Part shown: positions 1 to 7,413 of the stretch, piece by piece | Numbering within the stretch: position 1 is the first letter of the stretch | Layout: the number at the start of each line of letters is the position of its first letter | Assembly (NCBI GenBank): GCA_900552465.1 | Contig: URZO01000106.1 | Coordinates: 1 to 13,861 of the forward strand | Length of the DNA: 13,861 nt | From: an uncultured Parabacteroides sp. | GTDB lineage: Bacteria; Bacteroidota; Bacteroidia; Bacteroidales; Tannerellaceae | Reading direction: 5' to 3' | Made by a program: the position numbers and the translations under genes | Notes under the pieces: generated by a model | Told to the model about the DNA's origin: nothing | The model's database searches: none | The model's input: the letters and a program-made list of their open reading frames with translations, nothing else

Positions 1-611
1 GCCTGGAAATTCTTTCCCGAAACGGTCAGTGTCCCTTTGTATTTCCCGGCGCGGGCATCGGAGGGAACCCATACGTTCAGCCAGATCGGTTGAGTTGTGA
101 GGGCTTTGATGTCTTGTATCTTGACAATGTCCAGCACGTCGGCAACGACAGACGAATCCCACTCGGCTTTGTTCTCACGGTGTCCGCAACCGCCCTTGCG
201 GTCCTTGTTCAGTTCGTCGGTCATGACGTAGCGTACAAAATTCGTCGTGATGGCAGAAGCCGGAATAACAGAAGAACCGTTCTTCAGTTCGCTAACTGTG
301 ATGGTTGCGTCTTCCAGGTCATTCTTGGTCCACAGTACGGCCTGTGCGTTTATCCTTTCGCCTTTCCAGGCTTTCGTCTGCAGGCGGGTTGTCTTTTTCA
401 CATCGGGAACGTCCAGCTTTTTATAGCGGATATCCGTTGTGCCCCAGCTAAACTCGGTTGGCGTTTTCATCTTGTTCCAGACCTCCTCACTGTCGTGCGG
501 CTTTGTGTCTGTCAGTTCCTCATAATTGCCCAATGGATATTTTTCTGTCTGTTGGGCGAAACAGACGGGCCCAAACGCAAGTAAGGCCGATAAGATCAGA
601 GCGTTTTTCAT
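1..611 (-). CDS. Secreted DUF4091/GH123-like glycoside hydrolase, N-terminal part (cut by window edge)
   Basis: The frame runs open from an ATG at 611 to the left edge, giving 203 codons without a stop; the C-terminal part lies outside. The first residues form a signal peptide (MKNALILSALLAFGPVCFA, likely cleaved before QQTEK), so the product should be exported to the periplasm or surface. The following region has a WGTTDIRYKKLDVP stretch, AWKGERINAQAVLWT, and a WLNVWVPSDARAGKYKGTL strand pattern. These resemble the N-terminal beta-sandwich region of Bacteroidetes DUF4091 proteins related to GH123 N-acetylgalactosaminidases. The catalytic barrel is not visible, so substrate cannot be assigned. 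It lies 50 nt downstream of the radical SAM gene on the same strand but has a possible promoter of its own, so it need not belong to that operon. The gene is certain; the family call rests on remembered sequence style. Confidence 0.7.
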   Translation of the reverse strand, partial: MKNALILSALLAFGPVCFAQQTEKYPLGNYEELTDTKPHDSEEVWNKMKTPTEFSWGTTDIRYKKLDVPDVKKTTRLQTKAWKGERINAQAVLWTKNDLEDATITVSELKNGSSVIPASAITTNFVRYVMTDELNKDRKGGCGHRENKAEWDSSVVADVLDIVKIQDIKALTTQPIWLNVWVPSDARAGKYKGTLTVSGKNFQ

Positions 612-642
612 GTACGATTGTTGTTTTTTTAGTTTACGAGGG

Positions 643-672
643 TAAAGATAAGAAAGAATTTTCAATTGCCAA
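643..672 (-). promoter_or_regulatory. Possible Bacteroidetes promoter for the DUF4091-like gene
   Basis: On the minus strand TATCTTTA (643-650) matches the -7 element TAnnTTTG except at the last base. TTGG (669-672) sits 18 nt upstream, near the place of the -33 TTTG. It would start transcription roughly 25-30 nt ahead of the ATG at 611, and it overlaps the end of the radical SAM gene. Neither box is perfect. Confidence 0.35.
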
Positions 673-1735
673 TCCTTTTGTAATGGCAAGTAATTAGGTC
701 CCCGTTCTCGTCGTGCAGATGCATTCCGCTGCCTTCGCAATAGCGAAACATGTCGCAGTCGGCGCATTGTCCTTTCTTTGTCCATTTCCGGTTGCGGTAT
801 TCCTTGAAGCCGTTGTTCCAGACATCGATAAAACTGTCTTTATAGATGTTTCCCTGGTGATAGTTGGCGCGGATGCTCGGACAGCCGGAAATGGAACCGT
901 CTATCAGGACCGATGCGGTGCTGACACCTGCGTCGCAGTGGAAAATCTGGTCGCGCACTTCGCCTTCATAGTTGCCGAGGAAGCCCTCGCAGGCAAAGTC
1001 TACGTGTATCTTTCCTTCGTGGCGGCAATGGCGGATGAATTGGAGGACCCAGGTGAACTGTTTGTCGTCGATCTGCAATTCCGGTGTTTCTGCCGCCCGT
1101 CCGACCGGGAAAATGGTAAAGATACGCCAGTTCCTGACTCCCATCTCGATCAGGAAATCTTTGAACAGCATCAGGTCCTTAAAATTCTTCTGGTTGACGC
1201 AGGTCACGACATCCCACGCGATTTCTTTTTCTTCCGCCAGCATCGCAATGGCGTTGACGGCACATTCGAAACTCCGCCGGTTGCCCCGTAGCCAGTTGTG
1301 CGCCTCTTCGAAACCGTCGAGGCTGATGGTGATGGAGTGCATGCCGGCGGCAAGCAATGAGTCCAGTCGTTCGCGGGTGAGCAGCAGTCCGTTGGAGACA
1401 ATTCCCCAAGGGTATTCACGTTTGTTCAGTTCCCGTCCGCAGACCTCGATGTCCTTGCGAACCAACGCTTCCCCTCCGGTAAAGACGATCATTACCTGGT
1501 GCGGGTTCACATGCGGGGTGATTTCGTCGATGACTTTCAGGAAATCTTCGACAGGCATATCGGGATGCGCCGACGAAACATGGCAATCGCTTCCGCAATG
1601 GCGGCAGGACGCATTACAACGAAGCGTACACTCCCAAAAGAGTGTACGCAACTCATGTATCTTGGCCCGGTTTCTCCGGATACTTCTGAATAGTTCTAAA
1701 GCAAGACGTTTTCGTAATCCTGGACGTTTATTCAT
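662..1735 (-). CDS. Radical SAM/SPASM enzyme of an rSAM/lipoprotein system
   Basis: This 357-residue cytoplasmic protein has the radical SAM cluster motif CxxxCxxC at C40, C44 and C47, and the SAM-binding GGEA at 87-90. A C-terminal SPASM-type cysteine set follows: C267, C285, C324, C327, C333, C350, including CADCDMFRYC. SPASM domains hold auxiliary Fe-S clusters and are typical of enzymes that modify peptides or proteins. The gene's ATG overlaps the end of the upstream lipoprotein gene by 8 nt, which suggests translational coupling. A second, paralogous lipoprotein gene heads the operon. From memory this matches the family pair TIGR04133 (radical SAM) and TIGR04134 (lipoprotein), a predicted rSAM/lipoprotein system of Bacteroidetes with no known product. 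What it modifies is not known; the co-transcribed lipoproteins are the obvious candidates, by inference only. Radical SAM/SPASM assignment is very secure; the system assignment is good. Confidence 0.93.
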   Translation of the reverse strand: MNKRPGLRKRLALELFRSIRRNRAKIHELRTLFWECTLRCNASCRHCGSDCHVSSAHPDMPVEDFLKVIDEITPHVNPHQVMIVFTGGEALVRKDIEVCGRELNKREYPWGIVSNGLLLTRERLDSLLAAGMHSITISLDGFEEAHNWLRGNRRSFECAVNAIAMLAEEKEIAWDVVTCVNQKNFKDLMLFKDFLIEMGVRNWRIFTIFPVGRAAETPELQIDDKQFTWVLQFIRHCRHEGKIHVDFACEGFLGNYEGEVRDQIFHCDAGVSTASVLIDGSISGCPSIRANYHQGNIYKDSFIDVWNNGFKEYRNRKWTKKGQCADCDMFRYCEGSGMHLHDENGDLITCHYKRIGN

Positions 1736-2216
1736 TCTTAATCTCCTCTTTTAGGATGAAATTTACTTCTTTTTCGACAGAGCCTTCAAACCAGCCTCCT
1801 TTATCTCCTTTATAATCACTATTGGAAATCGCTATATCTGTAGAGTCCTTTTCGTATGAACCGTTCAGGGCGCCGTCGATATCTGTAGCAATGATTCGTA
1901 ATCTACTGGTTGGGATTTCTTCAAACTGGCAGGTGAAAGTTCCGGCAGAATTTGTTGAAACAGCCGGGATTGTGTCAAACCAGCTTTTACTGTTTCCATG
2001 ATGTTCCACCAGACATTTGATTTCAATATCTGAGATCGGCATATTTTCTTTGTTTACAACTTTGCCATTAATCATGAAATTGGCATGCGGAGTCCCGTAC
2101 ATGTCAGGCATATCGTCCATTTCTTCATCATGGCAACCGGTAAATCCCAGTATTGCCAATATACCGGCCAATATCCAATTGGCAGTCTTCAATAATTTAT
2201 GATTCAGTGTTTTCAT
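1728..2216 (-). CDS. Putative lipoprotein A, rSAM/lipoprotein system
   Basis: This 162-residue protein has a lipoprotein signal peptide ending LAILGFTGC, with the lipidated cysteine at 28. The acidic stretch right after it (HDEEMDDMPD) is like the export signal that sends Bacteroidetes lipoproteins to the cell surface. The mature part starts with DMYGTPHANFMINGKVVN (38-55), which looks like a small beta-sandwich of the carboxypeptidase-regulatory type, and later carries TDIDG (111-115) and NGSYEKDST (118-126). These blocks are shared with lipoprotein B just upstream, so the two are paralogs. Its stop codon overlaps the start of the radical SAM gene (8 nt), and only 8 nt separate it from lipoprotein B. 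I recognise it as the lipoprotein partner family (TIGR04134-like) of radical SAM/lipoprotein operons. No enzymatic residues are evident; it may be the substrate of the radical SAM enzyme or a structural surface protein. Confidence 0.88.
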   Translation of the reverse strand: MKTLNHKLLKTANWILAGILAILGFTGCHDEEMDDMPDMYGTPHANFMINGKVVNKENMPISDIEIKCLVEHHGNSKSWFDTIPAVSTNSAGTFTCQFEEIPTSRLRIIATDIDGALNGSYEKDSTDIAISNSDYKGDKGGWFEGSVEKEVNFILKEEIKNE

Positions 2217-2224
2217 AAGGCTAA

Positions 2225-2686
2225 CTATTTATTTGTTTTTGTTTCTGCTTCCTTTTCTTTTAGCACGATTGTAATCTCTTTCGTCGCTTCTCCCAGATAC
2301 CAATCGCCGTCTCCACCTTCCAGTTTCATGTCTTTAAAGGAAACGGATGTACTGTCCGGTGCATAGTCTCCGCCGTTTGCATTTCCGTCGATATCTGTAA
2401 AGAAGAGCGATATGTATTTATTATCTTTCGTATAAATGAATTCACCTTTGCTGTCTGTGTATAGGGTGTCAACATAATTAGGAGAATCCGTATAAGCGGT
2501 ACGTATTTGGATTTGTGGAATCGGGATCTGGGCTTCATTGATGACTTTCCCTTTGATTGTAAACTTGGCGTGCGGGCATCCGTACATGTCAGCTCCGCCA
2601 TCACATGTCGTGAAACCTAATAGTGCAAGTAGCCCGCCCAGTAGCCAGTTTATGTTTTTCAATAGAGAAGTAGAAACCTTTTTCAT
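2225..2686 (-). CDS. Putative lipoprotein B, rSAM/lipoprotein system (paralog of lipoprotein A)
   Basis: The frame is open from 2761, but the internal ATG at 2686 is the likely start. It gives a normal lipoprotein signal peptide (SLLKNINWLLGGLLALLGFTTC) with the cysteine at 28, exactly as in lipoprotein A, and the longer form would place the predicted promoter inside the gene. The 153-residue product shares with its neighbour the signal peptide pattern LLK..NW.L.G.LA.LGFT.C, the block DMYGCPHAKFTIKGKVIN (33-50), TDIDGNANG (97-105), the DST at 111-113, and a C-terminal KE...LKE pattern. It lacks the acidic run after the cysteine that lipoprotein A has, so the two may differ in surface exposure. 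It is the first gene of the operon. Function is unknown; the tandem duplication suggests two related partners for one radical SAM enzyme. Confidence 0.85.
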   Translation of the reverse strand: MKKVSTSLLKNINWLLGGLLALLGFTTCDGGADMYGCPHAKFTIKGKVINEAQIPIPQIQIRTAYTDSPNYVDTLYTDSKGEFIYTKDNKYISLFFTDIDGNANGGDYAPDSTSVSFKDMKLEGGDGDWYLGEATKEITIVLKEKEAETKTNK

Positions 2687-2714
2687 ATTTTTATAGCATT
2701 TGTTTATACTATAT

Positions 2715-2745
2715 AGATGCAAATATAAGGAATATAGTTGCATCT
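2715..2745 (-). promoter_or_regulatory. Predicted promoter with overlapping palindromic operator, lipoprotein/rSAM operon
   Basis: On the minus strand 2720-2727 reads TATATTTG, a perfect match to the Bacteroidetes -7 element TAnnTTTG. Transcription would start around 2713, about 27 nt ahead of the ATG at 2686. The box lies inside an imperfect palindrome at 2715-2745: outer arms AGATGCAA/TTGCATCT, one mismatch, inner arms TATA/TATA, and a 5-nt centre. No TTTG is seen at the -33 position, which fits a regulated promoter. The dyad could be a regulator's binding site. Confidence 0.6.
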
Positions 2746-2778
2746 TATATCTTTTTCCCAAAAAGGTTCTTCCCCGTG

Positions 2779-2856
2779 TTACTCCCGACTATCAAAATGA
2801 TATTACGATAGCATCTAATTCGGATTACTACCCCATATAAATGATTTTACTATAGC
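2779..2856. repeat. Degenerate tandem direct repeat, two units
   Basis: Unit 1 (2779-2812, 34 nt) and unit 2 (2825-2856, 32 nt) share in order TTACT, a CCC/TAT block, AAATGAT, TTAC and ATAGC, with small insertions and substitutions. The units are spaced by 12 nt (period about 46 nt). They lie in the 345-bp region between the divergent lipoprotein operon and the ABC exporter gene. The rest of that region holds only short GC-rich repeats such as CCGGAATA near 2963-2990. Role unknown. Confidence 0.55.
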
Positions 2857-2995
2857 GGGTAATATTTTTTAACGTATTATTCTGGTAGCCGTTTGATGTG
2901 ATCCGGTTACGAATTGTCAATCCCGGACAGGGCGGAAAAGGGGCGTCAAGATGAAATAAAAGCCCCGGAATACCCGGAATAAGCCGGATATTGAG

Positions 2996-3003
2996 TAACT
3001 TAG
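2996..3003 (+). promoter_or_regulatory. Weak candidate -7 element for the ABC exporter gene
   Basis: TAACTTAG differs at one base from TAnnTTTG and stands 28 nt ahead of the ATG at 3032, the usual distance for Bacteroidetes promoters. I see no TTTG at the expected -33 position, so this is tentative. Confidence 0.3.
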
Positions 3004-3031
3004 CGGCCCTAATTCAATCTATCAGTCAAAC

Positions 3032-4879
3032 ATGAAAGATTTTCTGCGTATACTGAGGCGCTTTGTGCCTCCCTATAAGAAATATATGGTGTGGAATGTG
3101 ATATTCAATATCCTGTCTGCCATATTGAATCTATTCTCTTTCGCTTTAATCATACCGATTCTGAATATCCTGTTTAAAATCAGCGACGAAACATATACGT
3201 ATATCGATTGGACATTTAATCCGCTGTCCTTCGAGGCTTGGAAAGCGACTCCCGAACTGCTGAAAAATAACTTCTTCTGGTTTGTTTCCGACATGATCGA
3301 GACGAAAGGCGGTTCTTTTACGCTTATTATCTTAGGTATATTCCTGGTTGTATCGACTTTTATGAAGGTCGGGACCATGTATCTGGCTTTTTACACGATG
3401 ATTCCGATCCGTACGGGAGTCGTGCGCGATATCCGTAACCAGATCAACCGCAAGATTACGGAGCTTCCTCTCGGCTTTTTCTCGGAAGAACGGAAAGGCG
3501 ATATCATTGCCCGCGTGTCGGGTGACGTGAACGAGATCGAGACTTCTATCATGAGCTCGCTCGATATGCTCTTTAAGAACCCGATCCTTATATTGATCTA
3601 CCTGATCGGGATGATTGCGATCAGCTGGCAATTGACGCTTTTCGTGTTTATCCTGCTACCTGTCGCCGGTTACGTGATGGGCCAGGTCGGTAAGAAGCTG
3701 AAACGGAAATCATTCGAGGGGCAACAGCAATGGGGCTATCTGATGAGCCAGATCGAGGAAACGTTGGGTGGCCTGCGGGTCATCAAGGCTTTTAATGCGG
3801 AACATAAGATACAGGAGCGTTTTGAGAATAGCAACGAAACGTTTCGCCGGCTGACGAACCGTATCTATCGCCGTCAGCAACTGGCGCATCCGATGAGCGA
3901 GTTCTTGGGAACGGCAACGATCGCGATCGTGCTCTGGTACGGAGGAACGCTGATCCTGAGCAGTAACAGTCCGATCGACGCTTCTACTTTCATCTACTAT
4001 CTGGTGATCTTTTATAGCATCATCAATCCGGCGAAGGATCTGAGCAAAGCCTCATACGCCATTCAGAAAGGGCTTGCCTCCATGGATCGCGTGGATAAGA
4101 TCCTGAAAGCGGAAAGCGATATCAACGATCCGGAGAATCCGAAGCCTATTGCCCTGAATGAGAGCATCCGTTACCAGGATGTCTGGTTCAAATATCAGCA
4201 TGAATGGGTTCTGAAAGGCATCGACCTGACAATACCTAAAGGGCGTACGGTGGCCCTGGTCGGACAGTCCGGTTCGGGAAAGAGCACGCTGGTGGATTTG
4301 CTGCCCCGTTTCTACGATGTGGATAAAGGCAGCATAACGATTGACGGTACGGATGTGCGCGATGCGACCCTGTACGACCTGCGCAGCCTGATGGGGAATG
4401 TGAACCAGGAGGCGATTCTTTTTAACGATACGTTCTTTAATAATATCTCTTTCGGAGTGGAAGGAGCTACGCTCGAACAGGTGCAGGAAGCGGCCCGCAT
4501 CGCCAACGCGCACGATTTCATTATGGCGAGCGAAGAAGGATATGATACCAATATCGGCGACAGGGGCGGTAAATTGTCCGGCGGGCAGCGCCAGCGCATC
4601 AGCATTGCCCGTGCCATCCTGAAGAACCCGCCGATCCTGATTCTCGATGAGGCCACTTCCGCACTCGACACCGAGTCGGAACGTCTGGTACAGGAGGCTT
4701 TGGAGAACCTGATGCGTAACCGTACGACGATCGTGATCGCACACCGCCTTTCGACTATCCGCAATGCCGATGAGATCTGCGTAATGCACGAAGGCGCGAT
4801 TGTGGAACGCGGACGGCATGACGAACTGATCGAACTGAACGGATACTATAAAAAGCTCTGCGATATGCAAAGTTTCTGA
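3032..4879 (+). CDS. MsbA-like ABC exporter, fused permease and ATPase
   Basis: This 615-residue protein is a half-transporter of the type that dimerises to flip lipids or export amphipathic molecules across the inner membrane. The N-terminal half holds about six hydrophobic segments (near 20-45, 96-120, 183-222 as two helices, 290-310 and 320-335). The C-terminal ATPase is complete: Walker A GQSGSGKST (411-419), Q-loop Q459, signature LSGGQ (515-519), Walker B ILILDEA with the catalytic E540, D-loop SALD (543-546) and switch H571. Length and order match MsbA and related lipid or multidrug exporters. In Bacteroidales such proteins are often assigned to lipid A-core export, but sequence alone does not separate MsbA from drug exporters, so I give no symbol. 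The ATG at 3032 directly precedes a basic N-terminus. The downstream fucosidase-like gene starts 33 nt later and may be co-transcribed. Confidence 0.93.
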   Translation: MKDFLRILRRFVPPYKKYMVWNVIFNILSAILNLFSFALIIPILNILFKISDETYTYIDWTFNPLSFEAWKATPELLKNNFFWFVSDMIETKGGSFTLIILGIFLVVSTFMKVGTMYLAFYTMIPIRTGVVRDIRNQINRKITELPLGFFSEERKGDIIARVSGDVNEIETSIMSSLDMLFKNPILILIYLIGMIAISWQLTLFVFILLPVAGYVMGQVGKKLKRKSFEGQQQWGYLMSQIEETLGGLRVIKAFNAEHKIQERFENSNETFRRLTNRIYRRQQLAHPMSEFLGTATIAIVLWYGGTLILSSNSPIDASTFIYYLVIFYSIINPAKDLSKASYAIQKGLASMDRVDKILKAESDINDPENPKPIALNESIRYQDVWFKYQHEWVLKGIDLTIPKGRTVALVGQSGSGKSTLVDLLPRFYDVDKGSITIDGTDVRDATLYDLRSLMGNVNQEAILFNDTFFNNISFGVEGATLEQVQEAARIANAHDFIMASEEGYDTNIGDRGGKLSGGQRQRISIARAILKNPPILILDEATSALDTESERLVQEALENLMRNRTTIVIAHRLSTIRNADEICVMHEGAIVERGRHDELIELNGYYKKLCDMQSF

Positions 4880-4912
4880 TTGTCAATTGAAGAAATAAAT
4901 ATTTTAATAGCC

Positions 4913-7342
4913 ATGAAACTAAAATGTCTCTCGTTCATATTGCTTTTCCTGACAGGATGCAATATGCCGGATGTGAAAACGGGCAAGCCGTTATCCTATC
5001 ATTTTAATGCTCCCGCAAATATCTGGGAGGAAACATTCCCGTTGGGCAACGGGCGTCTCGGATTGATGCCGGACGGAGGTGTCGAAAAAGAAAACATCGT
5101 CTTGAACGAAATCTCCATGTGGTCCGGCAGCAAGCAGGATACCGATAATCCGCAGGCCTATTACTCGCTGGCGCAGATACGGCGACTGCTTTTTGAAGGC
5201 CGTAATGATGAAGCGCAGGAACTGATGTATAATACATTCGTTTGCAAAGGCGCAGGTAGCGGACAGGGGCAAGGAGCCAATGTCCCTTACGGCAGTTACC
5301 AGCTATTGGGTAATCTGACATTGAACTATGATTATCAGGGGGCGGCCGACTCGATCTCGGGCTATCGGCGTGAACTGAGTCTGGACAATGCGATTGCGAC
5401 CGCCTCTTTTAAAAAGGGCAAAGTGAATTACGATCGTGAAGTCTTCACCTCCTTTGCTGATGATTTGGGAGTGATCCGCCTGACGGCCGATGCCGATAAA
5501 GCACTGAACTTCTCTTTTGGGATGAACCGTCCCGAACATTATCGGGTGATGTCAGACGGCAACGATCTGCTGATGCAGGGACAACTGCCTGATGGCGTAG
5601 ATACGCTTGAGATGAAAGGTCTGCGTTATGCATCCCGTGTCCGCGTCCTGCTGCCGAAAGGCGGAACCGTTACTCCCGGCGACTCGACGATTTCCGTGCG
5701 CAATGCTTCCGAAGCTATTTTGCTGGTCAGCATGGCGACCGATTATTTCGATAAGGACCTGGACGGACAGATCTCTTCTTTACTGGCAAATGCCGAAAAG
5801 AAAGATTACGCTTCCCTGAAGAAATCACATATCGCGGCTTACCGTTCTCTTTTCGGGCGTGTGGAGCTGGACCTGGGGCGTTCTTCCCGGGAAGATCTGC
5901 CGATGGACGAACGTCTTATCGCTTTCAGCGAAGATCATAACGACCCTTCGCTGGGTGCGCTTTACTTCCAGTTCGGGCGTTATCTGTTGATCTCTTCCAC
6001 CCGTGTAGGTCTGTTGCCTCCTAATTTGCAGGGACTTTGGTGCAATACGATCAACACTCCCTGGAATGGCGATTACCATTTGAATATCAATTTGCAGATG
6101 AATCTTTGGCCGGCAGAGGTGGCGAACCTTTCCGAACTTCATCTTCCGTTAATAGAATGGACAAAGCAGCAGGTTGCCAGTGGTGAACGGACGGCAAAAT
6201 CCTATTATAACGCTCGTGGTTGGGTGACGCATATCTTAGGTAACGTGTGGGAATTTACGGCTCCGGGCGAACATCCGTCGTGGGGCGCGACCAATACTTC
6301 CGCCGCCTGGCTTTGCGAGCATCTGTATATGCACTATCTCTATACATTGGATAAAGAATATCTGACAGATGTCTATCCCGTATTGAAGGGTGCTTCACAA
6401 TTCTTTGTGGATATGTTGGTGGAAGATCCCCGCAATAAATATCTGGTGACGGCTCCGACTACTTCGCCGGAGAACACCTATAAGCTACCGAATGGGAATA
6501 TGGTGAATGTTTGTGCCGGTTCGACGATGGACAATCAGATCGTACGGGAACTCTTTACCAACACGATCGAGGCGGCGAATATCCTCGGTGTGGATGCAGA
6601 CTTTGCCGCCGAGCTCGCTGCCAAGCGTGCTCGTCTGATGCCAACGACGATCGGTCAGGACGGACGTATCATGGAATGGCTCGAACCGTATGAGGAAGCA
6701 GAACCTCATCATCGTCACGTATCCCATTTGTACGGCCTGTATCCGGGTAATGAAATTTCAACGGAGCAGACGCCGGAACTTGCCGAGGCTGCCCGCAAAT
6801 CGCTTATCGCCCGCGGTGATGAGAGCACGGGATGGTCGATGGCATGGAAGATCAATTTCTGGGCAAGGCTGCATGATGGCGACCACGCTTATAAGCTGTT
6901 GGCTGACTTGCTCCGTCCTACTAATTTCCGTAAGATGGATATGATGAACGGTGGCGGAACTTGTCCGAACCTGTTCTGCGCGCATCCTCCTTTCCAGATC
7001 GATGGCAACTTCGGCGGTTGTGCCGGTATTGCCGAAATGCTCGTACAGAGCCAGACCGGACGGATCGAACTGCTCCCGGCCTTGCCTTCTGCCTGGAAAA
7101 GCGGTAGCTTCAAAGGACTGAAGGTGCGCGGCGGTGGCGAAGTGTCTGCGAAATGGGCGGAAGGGCAGTTGACAGAAGCCGGTCTGAAAGCATTGGTCCC
7201 CGGTACTTTCCGCATCAAACTCCCTGCTAACTCCGCCAATATGAGCATCAAACTCAACCAAAAATCCGCCTCCCTCCCCGTAGTCGACGGCATGCTGTCC
7301 GTAGAGTTGCAGGAGGGGGATCGGTTGGAGTTGAAGTTTTGA
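4913..7342 (+). CDS. GH95 family alpha-L-fucosidase-type lipoprotein
   Basis: The 809-residue product starts at the ATG at 4913; the frame extends back to a TTG at 4880, but the ATG gives a clean lipoprotein signal peptide (MKLKCLSFILLFLTGC, cysteine 16). The enzyme is thus membrane-anchored, probably outer membrane or surface. GH95 hallmarks are present: the N-terminal PLGNGRLGLM region, the (alpha/alpha)6-barrel motif PWNGDYHLNINLQMNLWP with the paired asparagines N391 and N393, TSPEN with E520, and HPPFQIDGNFGG with D697. In the characterised 1,2-alpha-L-fucosidase AfcA the matching Asn pair, Glu and Asp carry out inverting hydrolysis, so this copy should be active. The His two residues before N391 is kept; as I recall, its replacement goes with alpha-L-galactosidase activity, so fucose is the likelier substrate. 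Length is typical. No SusC/SusD genes are nearby, so it is not in an obvious polysaccharide-utilisation locus within this window. Confidence 0.93.
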   Translation: MKLKCLSFILLFLTGCNMPDVKTGKPLSYHFNAPANIWEETFPLGNGRLGLMPDGGVEKENIVLNEISMWSGSKQDTDNPQAYYSLAQIRRLLFEGRNDEAQELMYNTFVCKGAGSGQGQGANVPYGSYQLLGNLTLNYDYQGAADSISGYRRELSLDNAIATASFKKGKVNYDREVFTSFADDLGVIRLTADADKALNFSFGMNRPEHYRVMSDGNDLLMQGQLPDGVDTLEMKGLRYASRVRVLLPKGGTVTPGDSTISVRNASEAILLVSMATDYFDKDLDGQISSLLANAEKKDYASLKKSHIAAYRSLFGRVELDLGRSSREDLPMDERLIAFSEDHNDPSLGALYFQFGRYLLISSTRVGLLPPNLQGLWCNTINTPWNGDYHLNINLQMNLWPAEVANLSELHLPLIEWTKQQVASGERTAKSYYNARGWVTHILGNVWEFTAPGEHPSWGATNTSAAWLCEHLYMHYLYTLDKEYLTDVYPVLKGASQFFVDMLVEDPRNKYLVTAPTTSPENTYKLPNGNMVNVCAGSTMDNQIVRELFTNTIEAANILGVDADFAAELAAKRARLMPTTIGQDGRIMEWLEPYEEAEPHHRHVSHLYGLYPGNEISTEQTPELAEAARKSLIARGDESTGWSMAWKINFWARLHDGDHAYKLLADLLRPTNFRKMDMMNGGGTCPNLFCAHPPFQIDGNFGGCAGIAEMLVQSQTGRIELLPALPSAWKSGSFKGLKVRGGGEVSAKWAEGQLTEAGLKALVPGTFRIKLPANSANMSIKLNQKSASLPVVDGMLSVELQEGDRLELKF

Positions 7343-7365
7343 TCTGATTATCTAAGATAAAGATA

Positions 7366-7410
7366 AAAAGGTGTGTTTAGTATAGAAACAAGAGACTAAA
7401 CACATCTTTT
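7366..7410. terminator. Bidirectional intrinsic terminator
   Basis: AAAAGGTGTGTTTAGT (7366-7381) and ACTAAACACATCTTTT (7395-7410) form a 16-bp stem with a single G-U pair and a 13-nt loop. The stem carries an A-run on one side and a T-run on the other, so it can end transcription from both directions. It lies between the convergent GH95 gene (stop at 7342) and the nucleotidyltransferase gene (stop at 7414-7416). Confidence 0.88.
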
Positions 7411-7413
7411 AAA

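Noticed and set aside
90..584. 164-codon open frame on the plus strand
   Set aside because: It is the opposite-strand shadow of the secreted DUF4091-like gene, which has a signal peptide and family-like sequence; the plus-strand translation resembles no protein and has no signals.
972..1754. 260-codon open frame on the plus strand, opposite the radical SAM gene
   Set aside because: The minus-strand frame carries the CxxxCxxC and SPASM motifs; the plus-strand product is serine/arginine-rich and low in protein character.
2687..2761. Longer version of lipoprotein B starting at 2761
   Set aside because: The extra 25 residues precede a normal lipoprotein signal peptide and would cover the promoter and palindrome; the ATG at 2686 aligns exactly with lipoprotein A.
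2825..2868. Possible terminator formed by ATTAC(TA)CCC and GGGTAAT followed by T-run
   Set aside because: The stem is only 7 bp with a 2-nt bulge and a loop over 20 nt, and no gene ends just before it; the tandem repeat explains the sequence better.
2963..2990. CCGGAATA, CCGGAATA, CCGGATA repeats upstream of the ABC exporter gene
   Set aside because: Units are very short and only two are exact; I cannot tell this from chance.
4052..4870. 272-codon open frame on the minus strand, opposite the ABC exporter ATPase
   Set aside because: The plus-strand frame contains all ATPase motifs in this stretch, so this is a mirror of its codon pattern.
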